DNA of 64,000 bases from contig NZ_CP042806.1 in NCBI RefSeq assembly GCF_008000815.1, positions 124,001 to 188,000 on the forward strand. The letters run 5' to 3'. The stretch's first letter is position 1, and each line of letters begins with the position of its first letter. The notes beneath the pieces were generated by a model. That model was given only the letters and a program-made list of their open reading frames with translations, was not told where the DNA came from and made no database searches. Shown in pieces: positions 26,545-35,462 of the stretch. Both the position numbers and the translations under genes were made by a program. Origin of the DNA: Terriglobus albidus (lineage in GTDB: Bacteria > Acidobacteriota > Terriglobia > Terriglobales > Acidobacteriaceae).

Positions 26545-26943
26545 CTAAGACCGCCCCAGGACCCGGTCGTAGACGTAACGGTCGCTGGTGGTACCCAGAG
26601 CTTCGTTGTACAGCACCAGGGCGCCCATCGACTCCTTCAGCTCCTCGCTGAAACGGTGCAGGTCGCGCAGATTGTCCGCTGTGGCGGGAATCTCGACGTG
26701 GCCGGCCTTCAGGAACTTCTGGTAGCCCTTGTCGACCAGGCGGGCGATGTTGCCCTTCAGTAACCAGCCCGGACGGACCGTAATCTCGGCGGTTCCGTCG
26801 GCTGCCGCACGGATCTCGGCCGCGCAACCGTACTTGGAGATCCGCTTTGCACCGTTGGCGCCGGCGGAAACATCAAACTTGTGGTTCCCCAGCGTGGACA
26901 ACACGGTGTCGAACCTGGGCTGCTGCTGTGTCTTTCTGGCCAT
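26545..26943 (-). CDS. Conserved-looking protein of unknown function
   Basis: The product is 132 residues, no signal peptide, no membrane segment. It starts MARKTQQQPRFDTVLSTLGNHKFDVS and shows mixed alpha/beta character with AEITVRPGWLLKGNIARLVDKGYQKFL in the middle and a helical C-terminus. I do not recognise the family. It is divergent from the cysteine-biosynthesis operon, 80 bases away, and has its own terminator. Confidence 0.7.
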   Translation of the reverse strand: MARKTQQQPRFDTVLSTLGNHKFDVSAGANGAKRISKYGCAAEIRAAADGTAEITVRPGWLLKGNIARLVDKGYQKFLKAGHVEIPATADNLRDLHRFSEELKESMGALVLYNEALGTTSDRYVYDRVLGRS

Positions 26944-27023
26944 AAGCGGATAAACTCAACAACAGTGTCGCATATTGCTGCCCACCCCGGGGCGGCCCGG
27001 CGACAGGAACGGAAACCAGAGTT

Positions 27024-27977
27024 TTGCTGACGGAAACCAAAATCTCCGGCGCCAACACCTCTACCCTTGGCACCTCTGTGCTCGATCGGGTTGGGAATAC
27101 ACCGCTCGTCCGTCTGGACCGCCTGACAGCCAGGCTGCCTGGCGTCGTCCTGCTGGGCAAAGCCGAGTGGGCAAACCCCGGCGGCAGCGTGAAAGACCGT
27201 CCCGCCTCGAACATCGTTCTGTCCGCACAGCGTGAGGGCAAGCTCACTGCCGGAAAGCACCTGCTTGACGCTACCAGCGGCAACACGGGCATCGCCTATG
27301 CCATGCTGGGCGCGGCCATGGGCTTCCCGGTCACGCTCTGCCTGCCGTCAAACGCCTCGCCTGAGCGTAAGAAGATCCTCGCCGCCTATGGCGCGAACAT
27401 TGTTCTGACTGATCCGGCAGATGGCTCCGACGGAGCTATCCGCAAGGCGCGTGAGCTGGCCGCCGCCGAGCCTGACAAGTACTTCTACGCCGATCAGTAC
27501 TCGAACAATAACAACTGGCAGGCGCACTACAAGACCACTGCCAATGAGATCTGGCAGCAGACCGAAGGGCGCCTGACGCACTTCGTCGCCGGTCTCGGCA
27601 CCTCCGGCACCTTTATGGGCACCACGCGCCGCCTGCGCGAGCTGAACCCGAAGATCCAGTGCATCTCGATGCAGCCGGACTCACCCTTCAACGGACTTGA
27701 AGGCCTGAAGCATATGCCGACGGCGATTGTCCCGCCGATCTACGATCCCAAGCTTGCGGATCGCCTGGTGGAAGCTTCTACCGAAGAGGCTTACGTGATG
27801 GCAAAGCGCATTGCCCGCGAAGAGGGCATCCTGATGGGTATCTCCTCGGCCGCCAATGTGGCCACGGCGCTGCACATCGCCGAGGAAGAGGTCGCCGCCG
27901 GACGCGAAGCCATCATCGTCACCATCCTCTGCGACTCCGCGGACAAATATCTCAGCGAACGGTTCTGGCAGGAATGA
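27024..27977 (+). CDS. cysM: Cysteine synthase, CysM type (sulfur-carrier dependent)
   Basis: The product is 317 residues from a TTG start at 27024. PLP-binding Lys57 is in NPGGSVKDRPASN; the phosphate/substrate loop is TSGNTGIAYA; GLGTSGTFMGTTRRL binds the cofactor. It belongs to the O-acetyl- or O-phosphoserine sulfhydrylase fold. Because the next three genes encode a JAMM peptidase, a thiocarboxylate carrier and its E1-like activator, it most likely uses carrier thiocarboxylate as sulfur donor, as in the mycobacterial CysM-CysO-Mec system. The JAMM gene overlaps its stop by four bases. Confidence 0.88.
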   Translation: MLTETKISGANTSTLGTSVLDRVGNTPLVRLDRLTARLPGVVLLGKAEWANPGGSVKDRPASNIVLSAQREGKLTAGKHLLDATSGNTGIAYAMLGAAMGFPVTLCLPSNASPERKKILAAYGANIVLTDPADGSDGAIRKARELAAAEPDKYFYADQYSNNNNWQAHYKTTANEIWQQTEGRLTHFVAGLGTSGTFMGTTRRLRELNPKIQCISMQPDSPFNGLEGLKHMPTAIVPPIYDPKLADRLVEASTEEAYVMAKRIAREEGILMGISSAANVATALHIAEEEVAAGREAIIVTILCDSADKYLSERFWQE

Positions 27978-28429
27978 AACTCCACATCACACAAACCGAT
28001 TACGATGCCCTCCGCGCCCACGGCGAGGAGACGTATCCCCATGAGTGCTGCGGCGTTCTGCTGGGCCATGCCAAGGACGATGGCAACCATGTCTCCGCGA
28101 TCGTCCGCGCCGGGAATACCCGTACTGACAGCGCGCACAATCGATACAACATCAGCCCCATGGAGCTGATCAAGATTCAGCGCGAAGGCCGCAAACAGGG
28201 CCTGGATATCGTGGGCTTTTACCACTCGCATCCGGATCATCCGGCGATGTGGTCTTCGACCGACTTCGCCGAGGCTCACTGGTTCGGCTGCTGTTACGTC
28301 ATTACCAGTGTCGACAAGGGTAAAGCAAACCTGACCAATGCCTTTCACCTCGCCGGCACGACGGAAGATGACAAAGCTTTTCAGCAGGAAGAGATTCTGA
28401 TCACAAAAGCAGTTGGAGAAAACGCATGA
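27974..28429 (+). CDS. mec: JAMM/Mov34 metallopeptidase, Mec type
   Basis: The product is 151 residues. The JAMM zinc site is complete: Glu24 (HECCG), then His84, His86, Ser94 and Asp97 in HSHPDHPAMWSSTD. In mycobacteria Mec frees cysteine from the CysO C-terminus. Here it would also be the natural candidate to trim the C-terminal extension of the carrier encoded next. It overlaps both neighbours by four bases (ATGA), indicating translational coupling. Confidence 0.9.
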   Translation: MKLHITQTDYDALRAHGEETYPHECCGVLLGHAKDDGNHVSAIVRAGNTRTDSAHNRYNISPMELIKIQREGRKQGLDIVGFYHSHPDHPAMWSSTDFAEAHWFGCCYVITSVDKGKANLTNAFHLAGTTEDDKAFQQEEILITKAVGENA

Positions 28430-28734
28430 AGATCAACATCCCGACACCGCTCCGGGCGTTCACGGACAAGCAAGCCACCGTGGAGGTAAACGGCGCCACG
28501 GTTCAGGCCGGGCTCGATGCACTGGTCGCCGCCCACCCAGAGCTGAAGAACCACCTCTTCACCCCGGATGGCAAGCTGCGCAGCTTCGTCAACGTCTACC
28601 TGAACGATGACGACGTCCGCTATCTGCCCGCCGCCGAAGCCTCCGCGGTCAGCGCCGACGACGAGCTCACCATTATTCCTTCCATCGCAGGCGGGACCGG
28701 CCTCAGCGCTTCGCGCGCTCTTTGTTGTCGTTAG
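28426..28734 (+). CDS. cysO: CysO/MoaD/ThiS-family sulfur carrier with extension past Gly-Gly
   Basis: The product is 102 residues with a ubiquitin-like beta-grasp fold (MKINIPTPLRAFTDKQATVE; SFVNVYLNDDDVRYL; DDELTIIPSIAGG). The diglycine that must be terminal for adenylation is at residues 89-90, yet the frame continues 12 residues (TGLSASRALCCR) before TAG. The stop lies in a perfect 8-bp hairpin (28722-28741). The carrier presumably needs proteolytic maturation, and the JAMM peptidase next door is the candidate. It then carries a thiocarboxylate for cysteine formation. Confidence 0.88.
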   Translation: MKINIPTPLRAFTDKQATVEVNGATVQAGLDALVAAHPELKNHLFTPDGKLRSFVNVYLNDDDVRYLPAAEASAVSADDELTIIPSIAGGTGLSASRALCCR

Positions 28735-28762
28735 ACAACAACCCCTTCCGACATTTTTTTCT

Positions 28763-28800
28763 TGTCATCCTGAGCGTAACGAAGGACCCGCTTTTCGGGC
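28763..28800. repeat. R2-like unit inside the cysteine operon
   Basis: TGTCATCCTGAGCGTAACGA and AGGACCCGCTTTTCGGGCC lie between the carrier gene and the E1 gene, so the operon tolerates a repeat in its mRNA. Confidence 0.6.
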
Positions 28801-28833
28801 CCCCCACGACTCAGTCAGCCGAAGGACCATACC

Positions 28834-30057
28834 ATGCCTACCATGCCTGATTTGAAAGAAGTCGCACTCCCCGAACTGTCGAACGATGAAATCTCGCGCT
28901 ACTCGCGCCACCTGATCCTGCCCGAGGTGGGCTTTGAAGGCCAGCAGAAGCTAAAGGCCGCCAAGGTCCTGTGCGTTGGCACCGGCGGCCTGGGCGCTCC
29001 GCTTGCCTACTACCTCGCCGCTGCCGGCATCGGCACGCTTGGCCTGGTGGACTTTGACGTCGTCGACGCCAGCAACCTGCAGCGCCAGATCATCCACTCG
29101 ACCTCGACCGTCGGCCAGCTGAAGGTCGACTCCGCCGAGAAGAAGCTCAAAGACCTGAACCCGTACATGAACGTGGTGAAGCACAACGTCATGCTGCGCA
29201 GCGACAACGCCCTTGAAATCTTCAAGGACTACGACATCATCGCCGACGGCACCGACAACTTCCAGACACGCTACCTGGTGAACGATGCCTGCGTGCTGCT
29301 GAACAAGCCCAATGCCTACGGCTCTATCTTCCGCTTCGAAGGCCAGGCTTCGGTCTTCGCCACGGAGGAAGGCCCCTGCTACCGCTGCCTCTATCCGGAG
29401 CCGCCACCGCCGGGACTGGTTCCCTCCTGTGCCGAGGGCGGCGTGCTGGGCATTCTGCCCGGTCTGGTCGGCGTGATCCAGGCCACCGAGGTCATCAAGC
29501 TGATCCTCGGCATCGGCGAACCGCTCGTCGGCCGCCTGCTGCTCGTGGATTCGCTGTCGATGAGCTTCCGCACGCTGAAACTGCGCAAGAATCCGAAGTG
29601 CCCGATGTGCGGAACGCACGAGATCAAGGAGCTGATCGATTACGACCAGTTCTGCGGCATCGCTCCGCCGACGACCACCGGCCCGCTGGAAGTGGCGCAG
29701 CACGCAGCGGTAGGCAACGTCGCCGTGCAGGACGGCATTCCGCAGATCACTGTGGAAGAGCTGAAGGCCAAGCGCGACCGCGGCGACGACTTCGTCCTGA
29801 TCGACGTTCGTGAGCCGCACGAGTATCGCATTGCGAACCTGGGAGCTCCGCTCTATCCGCTGGGGGAGATCGGCTCGAAGCTCGGTGAGCTGGCGCAGTA
29901 CAAGGACAAGGAAGTCCTGCTCCACTGCCGCTCCGGCGCGCGCAGCCAGAAAGCCGCACTCGAACTGAAGGCTGCCGGCTTCTCCAACGTAAAGAACGTC
30001 GCCGGGGGCATCCTGGCCTGGGCCGAGAAGATCGACCCGACCATGCCGAAGTACTAA
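28834..30057 (+). CDS. moeB: MoeB/ThiF-like adenylyltransferase-rhodanese fusion
   Basis: The product is 407 residues. The E1-like domain (about 15-275) has RYSRHLILPEVG, the ATP loop VGTGGLGAPLAYYLA, DFDVVDASNLQRQ, zinc cysteines CYRC and CPMC, and CAEGGVLGILPG. A C-terminal rhodanese domain (about 300-400) carries the persulfide cysteine Cys365 in HCRSGARS. The enzyme adenylates the carrier's C-terminal glycine and passes sulfur to it. It resembles mycobacterial MoeZ, which serves CysO. It is the last gene before a strong terminator. Confidence 0.92.
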   Translation: MPTMPDLKEVALPELSNDEISRYSRHLILPEVGFEGQQKLKAAKVLCVGTGGLGAPLAYYLAAAGIGTLGLVDFDVVDASNLQRQIIHSTSTVGQLKVDSAEKKLKDLNPYMNVVKHNVMLRSDNALEIFKDYDIIADGTDNFQTRYLVNDACVLLNKPNAYGSIFRFEGQASVFATEEGPCYRCLYPEPPPPGLVPSCAEGGVLGILPGLVGVIQATEVIKLILGIGEPLVGRLLLVDSLSMSFRTLKLRKNPKCPMCGTHEIKELIDYDQFCGIAPPTTTGPLEVAQHAAVGNVAVQDGIPQITVEELKAKRDRGDDFVLIDVREPHEYRIANLGAPLYPLGEIGSKLGELAQYKDKEVLLHCRSGARSQKAALELKAAGFSNVKNVAGGILAWAEKIDPTMPKY

Positions 30058-30073
30058 GCACTCTCTGCTAACA

Positions 30074-30121
30074 AACTCCCGTTTCAGACCTGGTAGATAC
30101 GGCTCTGAACGGGAGTTTTTT
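30074..30121 (+). terminator. Terminator of the cysteine operon
   Basis: AACTCCCGTT plus TCAGA pairs with TCTGAACGGGAGTT, followed by TTTTTTG, 17 bases after the stop. Confidence 0.92.
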
Positions 30122-30681
30122 GTGCTCCTTCCCTGGTTGCGCTCGTAATCGGTACGACCGAGAAACGATCTGGACTGAACCGGGTGGGAGCAGCGGGGTC
30201 CCCGGCCAGCTTTGCTGGCTGGGGCATTCAGCGGGCTTCAGCCCGCTGATAAAGACATAAAAGTAACTGGGCTTTTTTCCTAACGAAGAAAAGAAAGCCC
30301 AGGGCTAAAGCCCGTTTCTTATAGAACCAACAAACGCGGGCTGAAGCCTGCGTCTCCCACCCGATTCGGCTCGAATAGCTCATCCCCGCGAACCAAGTTC
30401 GCCTGCAGGTGTAGTGCAGGGTCCGCATCTATGCGGAGTTTTCCGCAATGAAGACGCCACGATACCCCGCAATCGGAAACATGCTCTACCATGCCGGAAG
30501 CTGTTCACTCTATAGATCTTCTCGATATACGGAAAATGTTTTGTAGCGTCATCGTTTCTTCCGGGCAACCCGAAGGAAACCCGGAGGCATCCAGAGCAAC
30601 CAAGCATTAGTTGATGGATACCGCGCCGCGCGCACACTTGAGCCTCAGCGACGGGATCACCACGCAGCGGAGGATCTTCCG
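30122..30681. repeat. 560-base intergenic region filled by R3 and R1 repeats
   Basis: Bases 30182-30362 are an R3 composite bounded by the inverted pair GGGTGGGAG/CTCCCACCC, with inner GCGGGCTTCAGCCCGC and GGGCTAAAGCCC hairpins. Bases 30402-30488 are a degenerate R1. The remainder holds the leader of the methyltransferase gene. No gene was seen. Confidence 0.7.
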
Positions 30682-31650
30682 GTGAATCGCATCATGCGCA
30701 GTCCGTCTGTACGGACAACGCTCTCCTCGTTATTTCACGCCCTTCAGAGCGGTCTGCACGTTAGCGTCACTCCTTCACACTTCTACTTTCCCGTGCCCGA
30801 CCTGAACTCCTTCCGCGGGAAGGACTGGAAAGAACGCCGTCCCTGTAGCGGCATCGACTTTCATTTCGACGAGCAGATCCAACGGCTGCAATACGACCTG
30901 GCGCCCTATCTCGCCGAGTGCAAGTTCCCCGAGAGCTCGATCTCCAACAATGGACATCGCTCGTTTCACTTCAACAACGGCTTCTTCGAGCATGTGGACG
31001 CAGAGATCGCGTATGCCTTCGTACGCCGCAACAAGCCTCGCCGCATTATCGAGATCGGTAGTGGAAACACCACGATGGTGCTGGCCGCAGCCTTGCGTGC
31101 CAATCGAAAAGAGGGCTTCCCAGGTGAGTTGATCAGCATCGAGCCGCACCCGGCGCCGTATCTCAAACATGGCATCGATGGGCTGACCCAGTTGATCGAA
31201 AAACCGGTGCAACAGGTCCCACTCGAGTTCTTTCATCAGCTCGAGGCCAACGATATCCTCTTCATCGATTCCACACACGTCGTCTCGGTCGACAGCGACG
31301 TGCTCTATGAATGCCTGCGCATCCTGCCTGAGGTTGCCGAAGGTGTCCTGGTTCACCTTCACGACATCTTTACGCCAATGGATTATCCGCAGAAGTTCGT
31401 GATGACCAATCTCTGCTTCTGGGGAGAGCAGTACATGCTGGAGGCATTCCTATCCTTCAACCAGGCCTTCCGGGTCATATGGTCCGCAAGCGCGCTCCAG
31501 CACGAACACTGGAATGAGCTTGAGGCCGCCTTCCCGGCATGGAAAGACAGCTACACCCGCATGCCTGCGCAGCTAAAGATCTACGCGCCTACGCTGGATG
31601 GAAGGAATGTGTGGCCTAACAGCTTCTGGATCGAACGGGCTGCTCGATGA
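30682..31650 (+). CDS. Class I SAM-dependent methyltransferase (Methyltransf_24-like)
   Basis: The product is 322 residues from a GTG at 30682 with GGAGGA ten bases upstream. Motif I is RRIIEIGSGNTTMVLA, the acidic motif II is ELISIEPHPAPYL, and NDILFIDSTHVVSVDSDVLYE plus VLVHLHDIFTP are typical of the Methyltransf_24 group. These proteins often methylate sugars or small molecules in polysaccharide clusters, but no such cluster adjoins it. The substrate is unknown. Single gene. Confidence 0.8.
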   Translation: MNRIMRSPSVRTTLSSLFHALQSGLHVSVTPSHFYFPVPDLNSFRGKDWKERRPCSGIDFHFDEQIQRLQYDLAPYLAECKFPESSISNNGHRSFHFNNGFFEHVDAEIAYAFVRRNKPRRIIEIGSGNTTMVLAAALRANRKEGFPGELISIEPHPAPYLKHGIDGLTQLIEKPVQQVPLEFFHQLEANDILFIDSTHVVSVDSDVLYECLRILPEVAEGVLVHLHDIFTPMDYPQKFVMTNLCFWGEQYMLEAFLSFNQAFRVIWSASALQHEHWNELEAAFPAWKDSYTRMPAQLKIYAPTLDGRNVWPNSFWIERAAR

Positions 31651-31842
31651 TGCAGATGGCGTTGCCTGATGTGGTACCCGGCATAGACAGTCGTCATCGG
31701 GGTTAACTATCCTTTCAACTGGTTTGTTAATTCGTCGTTTCCCCCAACCTGTCTTGCCCAAAAGAAATTGATTCGTGCAGATGTGCAGTAAGCACACGAT
31801 TTCGAACCCCCTCTAATCCCCAAAAATTGAGGCCCAAATTTG

Positions 31843-34800
31843 ATGAACACCCAAAAGCTCTTAAGGCTTTTGTTCTGCGTGCTCGCGCTGTGCTTTGCCA
31901 TGTCGTCGAGCGTGTATGCACAGGGAGGAAGCGCCGTACTAAGCGGGACTGTTACCGATCCCTCAGGCGCCGCCGTTTCCAATGCACGTGTAACTGCTAC
32001 AAATACTGAGACCAACCTGGTGCTCACCTCAGAGACCAATGCGTCCGGTCTCTATCGTTTCCCCACCATCCCTCCCGGCCACTACACCATTGCGGCCGAG
32101 ATCTCCGGCTTCCAGAAGTTCCAGCAGACCGGCGTGCTGCTCACCGTCAGCCAGCAGGCTACGCTCGATATCGGCTTGCAGGTTGGCAGTGAGAGCGAGA
32201 CCGTCAACGTCACCGCGGGCGCGGCGCTGATCAACACCACCAATGCCGAGGTCAGCAACACCGTCGGCGAACAGGCCATCCGCGAACTCCCGCTTAACGG
32301 ACGCGATCCGTCAAGCCTGGTACTGCTCTCCCCCGGAACCGTGAACGTACTCAACACCGGCGCAGGCACCCTGCAGGGCGAGACCACCTTCCCCAATGAG
32401 ACCGGCGCCTCCGCCGGCGGCGGACGCCAGGGCAGCACCCTCTATCTGCTGGACGGCGTGCCCAACATGGACACCTACATGGCGCTCGCGGCGCCTTCAC
32501 CAAACGCGGACGCTACGGCCGAGTTCCGTGTTATCTCCAACAACTTCGACGCGCACTATGGCTTCTCGCCGGGAGCGGTTGTCAGCATCGAGACCAAAGG
32601 CGGCACCAATGCCTTCCATGGCGGGGCCTTTGAGTTCCTGCGCAACAGCGCACTGAACGCAGCCGATTACTTCTCGAAGAAGGTCGATCCGCTGCGCCGT
32701 AACCAGTTCGGTGGATTCCTCGGCGGCCCGATCAAGCAGAACAAGCTCTTCTTCTTCGCGAACTACCAGGGCACGCGCCAGTCCACGACGGCTACTTCGA
32801 ACAGCACCAACACGCCCACCGCTGCCATGTTGAATGGCGACTTCTCGGCGTATCCGAAGACGCTTGGCGGCGGCTTCGTCAACAACCGCATCGATCCCAG
32901 CCTCTATAACCCTGCCGCCGTACGCATCGCCAACACGGCGCTGCCGCGCGGACAGGATCCGGCCAGCGGCCTGGTCTACTACACCGCTCCCGCATCGGTA
33001 GAGAAGTTCGACGAAGGCACCGGCCGTCTCGACTACTCCATCAATGACAGACAGCGCCTCACCCTGCGCAGCTTTATCCAGTACTACAACCGCGCCGAAG
33101 CATCCACGCCCGGAAACATCCTCACCGTTGTCCCCGGCAAGCAAGGCAAGCTCTTCAACGAGGTGTTGAACCACAACTGGACCATCACGCCCAGCCTGGT
33201 CAACGCTCTCTCGCTGTTCTGGAACCAGGAGCACGTCTACAACGCAGGCACGCAGCGCGACAGCTCCGGCAACGCTTTCTGTCTCTCGAAGTACATCAAC
33301 GTCAGCGACCCAGCAGGCGCGTGCTACTCCGAGGGCCTGAACGCCAACGGCGGCTTCAGCACGCCGTACTCCGAGTACACGGGCGAGATGCGCCGTTCGT
33401 GGGGCTTCTCCGACTCCGTCACCAAGATCATCGGCAACCACACCGTCTCGTTTGGTGTGGACCTGTGGCATCAGCGTGCGCGTGAGTTCACCTACTATCC
33501 CGCGGCGCCGATCATCGGCTTCAACGGATACTCCACCGGCTCCGGTCTGGCGGACTTCCTGCTCGGCCGCGTCGGCACCTTCACGCAGGGCGCAGGCGAG
33601 ATCGCCGATGTCTCCGGCAACCTGCTCGGGGCATTCGGACAGGACCAGTTCCGTCTGCGTCCGAACCTGACCGTTACGCTCGGCCTGCGCTGGGATCCGA
33701 ACCTTGCGCCGGCCTCGAAGGACGGACGCGGCGCGGTCTACAATCCGGGCCAGCAGAGCACCGTCTTCCCCAATGCACCGAACGGTCTTGTCTTCCCCGG
33801 CGACCGTGGCGTGCCCAACAGCCTGGCGCAGAACAGCTATGGCTACTGGGAGCCTCGTATCGCGTTTGCCTACCAGGCCAGCCCGAAGACCGCCTTCCGC
33901 GCCGGCTTCGGTATGTTCACCGCGCCGCTGCCTTACTCGGCCTACAACCACGTAGCCGACGTAAGCCCGTTCAGCCCGACGTTTACGTTGAACGGAAGCG
34001 CATCGAACCCCATCAACTTCTCCAACCCGTGGGCGAACTTCTCTTCGACAAACTTCACCAGCCCGTTCCCGCCCTTCGCCTATGACAACGTGCGGCCCTC
34101 GCCGAACTACGTCTTCCCGGCGCAGACCACGGTACCGGCGGCCTTCCGTCCGAACTTCAAACTCGGCATGACGCAGAGCTGGAACGCGTCAGTCGAACAG
34201 CAGTTCAGCGGAGACCTGGTGATGCACCTCGCCTACGTCGGCAGCCAGTCGTATCACCAGACGCTGATCATCGACGCCAACCCCGGCCAGATCGCTGCGA
34301 GCGTACGCGGAACACGCGGACTGACGAACTACGGCCAGATCCTCACCATCAACAGCAACGGCACCAGCAGCTATCACTCACTGCAGGCGCAGTTCGAGAA
34401 GCGTTTCTCGCACAGCTTCCAGGCGCAGAGCAGCTTCACCTGGTCGAAGAACATCGACATCGCCGCCAGCGGCAATGCGTCGTTCACCGGCAACGGCATC
34501 TCCAACCCGTATGACCTGCGCTTCAACCGCGGCCTCTCCGACCTGAACTTCCCGTTCGTCTCGGTGACCAACCTGGTCTACTCCACGCCGAAACTGAAGG
34601 GATGGAACCCGATCGCCCGCAATGTGTTGGGCGAGTGGGAGATCAGCGGTATCTACACCATGCAGTCAGGCCGTCCCTTTAGCGTGAGCGGAGGCAACGG
34701 CAACAACAACTCCGGCGCGCTGATCTACGGCGACCGGGCAGACAGCGTTCCCGGCGTCGTTGTGCAGACGCATCAGGGCAGTAAGCAGCAGTGGTTGCAG

Positions 34801-35094
34801 CAGTACTTCACCACCGCCGGCTTCGCTCAGAACGCGGTTGGCACCTTCGGCAACTCCGGACGCAACATCCTGAAGGGACCGGGCACCAACTACAGCGATG
34901 CGGCACTGATGAAGAACTGGACAATCCAGGAGCGGTACAAGATCCAGTTCCGCTGGGAGCTCTTCAACGCCTTCAACCGCGTCACCTTCGGCCAACCCGA
35001 TGCCAATCCGTCCAGCGGGACTTATGGACGTATTACGGCAACCGGACCGGTCAAGCCACGCGTGATGCAGGGCGGTCTGAAGGTTACGTTCTAA
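31843..35094 (+). CDS. Oar-like TonB-dependent receptor
   Basis: The product is 1083 residues from the ATG at 31843; a TTG directly before it is not needed. Signal peptide ends VYAQ. A CarboxypepD_reg domain follows (SGTVTDPSGAAVSNARVTATN...SGLYRFPTIPPGHYTIAAEISGF, about 30-110). Then the plug (EVSNTVGEQAIRELPLNGRDPSSLVLLSPG) and a large beta-barrel ending GGLKVTF with the terminal aromatic residue required for assembly. Receptors of this class are abundant in Acidobacteriota and take up or bind oligosaccharides or other large ligands. The ligand is unknown. It has its own strong terminator. Confidence 0.9.
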   Translation: MNTQKLLRLLFCVLALCFAMSSSVYAQGGSAVLSGTVTDPSGAAVSNARVTATNTETNLVLTSETNASGLYRFPTIPPGHYTIAAEISGFQKFQQTGVLLTVSQQATLDIGLQVGSESETVNVTAGAALINTTNAEVSNTVGEQAIRELPLNGRDPSSLVLLSPGTVNVLNTGAGTLQGETTFPNETGASAGGGRQGSTLYLLDGVPNMDTYMALAAPSPNADATAEFRVISNNFDAHYGFSPGAVVSIETKGGTNAFHGGAFEFLRNSALNAADYFSKKVDPLRRNQFGGFLGGPIKQNKLFFFANYQGTRQSTTATSNSTNTPTAAMLNGDFSAYPKTLGGGFVNNRIDPSLYNPAAVRIANTALPRGQDPASGLVYYTAPASVEKFDEGTGRLDYSINDRQRLTLRSFIQYYNRAEASTPGNILTVVPGKQGKLFNEVLNHNWTITPSLVNALSLFWNQEHVYNAGTQRDSSGNAFCLSKYINVSDPAGACYSEGLNANGGFSTPYSEYTGEMRRSWGFSDSVTKIIGNHTVSFGVDLWHQRAREFTYYPAAPIIGFNGYSTGSGLADFLLGRVGTFTQGAGEIADVSGNLLGAFGQDQFRLRPNLTVTLGLRWDPNLAPASKDGRGAVYNPGQQSTVFPNAPNGLVFPGDRGVPNSLAQNSYGYWEPRIAFAYQASPKTAFRAGFGMFTAPLPYSAYNHVADVSPFSPTFTLNGSASNPINFSNPWANFSSTNFTSPFPPFAYDNVRPSPNYVFPAQTTVPAAFRPNFKLGMTQSWNASVEQQFSGDLVMHLAYVGSQSYHQTLIIDANPGQIAASVRGTRGLTNYGQILTINSNGTSSYHSLQAQFEKRFSHSFQAQSSFTWSKNIDIAASGNASFTGNGISNPYDLRFNRGLSDLNFPFVSVTNLVYSTPKLKGWNPIARNVLGEWEISGIYTMQSGRPFSVSGGNGNNNSGALIYGDRADSVPGVVVQTHQGSKQQWLQQYFTTAGFAQNAVGTFGNSGRNILKGPGTNYSDAALMKNWTIQERYKIQFRWELFNAFNRVTFGQPDANPSSGTYGRITATGPVKPRVMQGGLKVTF

Positions 35095-35114
35095 CAACAA
35101 TCCTGAAACGGGAT

Positions 35115-35152
35115 GCGGATGTGCTGCTAAGCAGCACATCCGCTTTTTATTT
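35115..35152 (+). terminator. Terminator of the Oar-like receptor gene
   Basis: A perfect 14-bp stem GCGGATGTGCTGCT/AGCAGCACATCCGC around a single A, followed by TTTTTATTT. Confidence 0.95.
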
Positions 35153-35157
35153 AAGAA

Positions 35158-35353
35158 GACACCGGGTGCCATATCTCGGCTATGCCGAGATATGGGTATT
35201 CGCGCTTAGCGCGAACCGTCTTTTGCTTTGTCATCGTCTTTTTACTTGTCATCCTGAACGAAGTGAAGGACCCGCTTTATCGTCCCGCCACCGGGATCTT
35301 CGGTAGAGAAGCAGATTTCTCCGCTCCCTCCGGTCGCTACGAAATGACAAACA
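35158..35353. repeat. R4 hairpin repeat and paired R2 units
   Basis: ATATCTCGGC/GCCGAGATAT and ATTCGCGCTTAGCGCGAA are R4-type hairpins (35158-35217). TGTCATCCTGAACGAAG (from 35249) and GCAGATTTCTCCGCT to ACGAAATGACAA (to 35353) are R2 types. The 110 bases that follow, up to the permease start, show no gene and only a weak ribosome site. Confidence 0.65.
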
Positions 35354-35462
35354 AAAAAAGACGATTCGAGCTCGTGGCCCCTCATAGTTTGACCACTCCA
35401 AACGCCTCACCGTACCATGGCGCGGAAGCGTTCCATACTCCACTTCGTGAGCCGACACTCGA

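Noticed and set aside
32497-33951. 484-codon minus-strand frame
   Set aside because: Antisense shadow of the Oar-like receptor.
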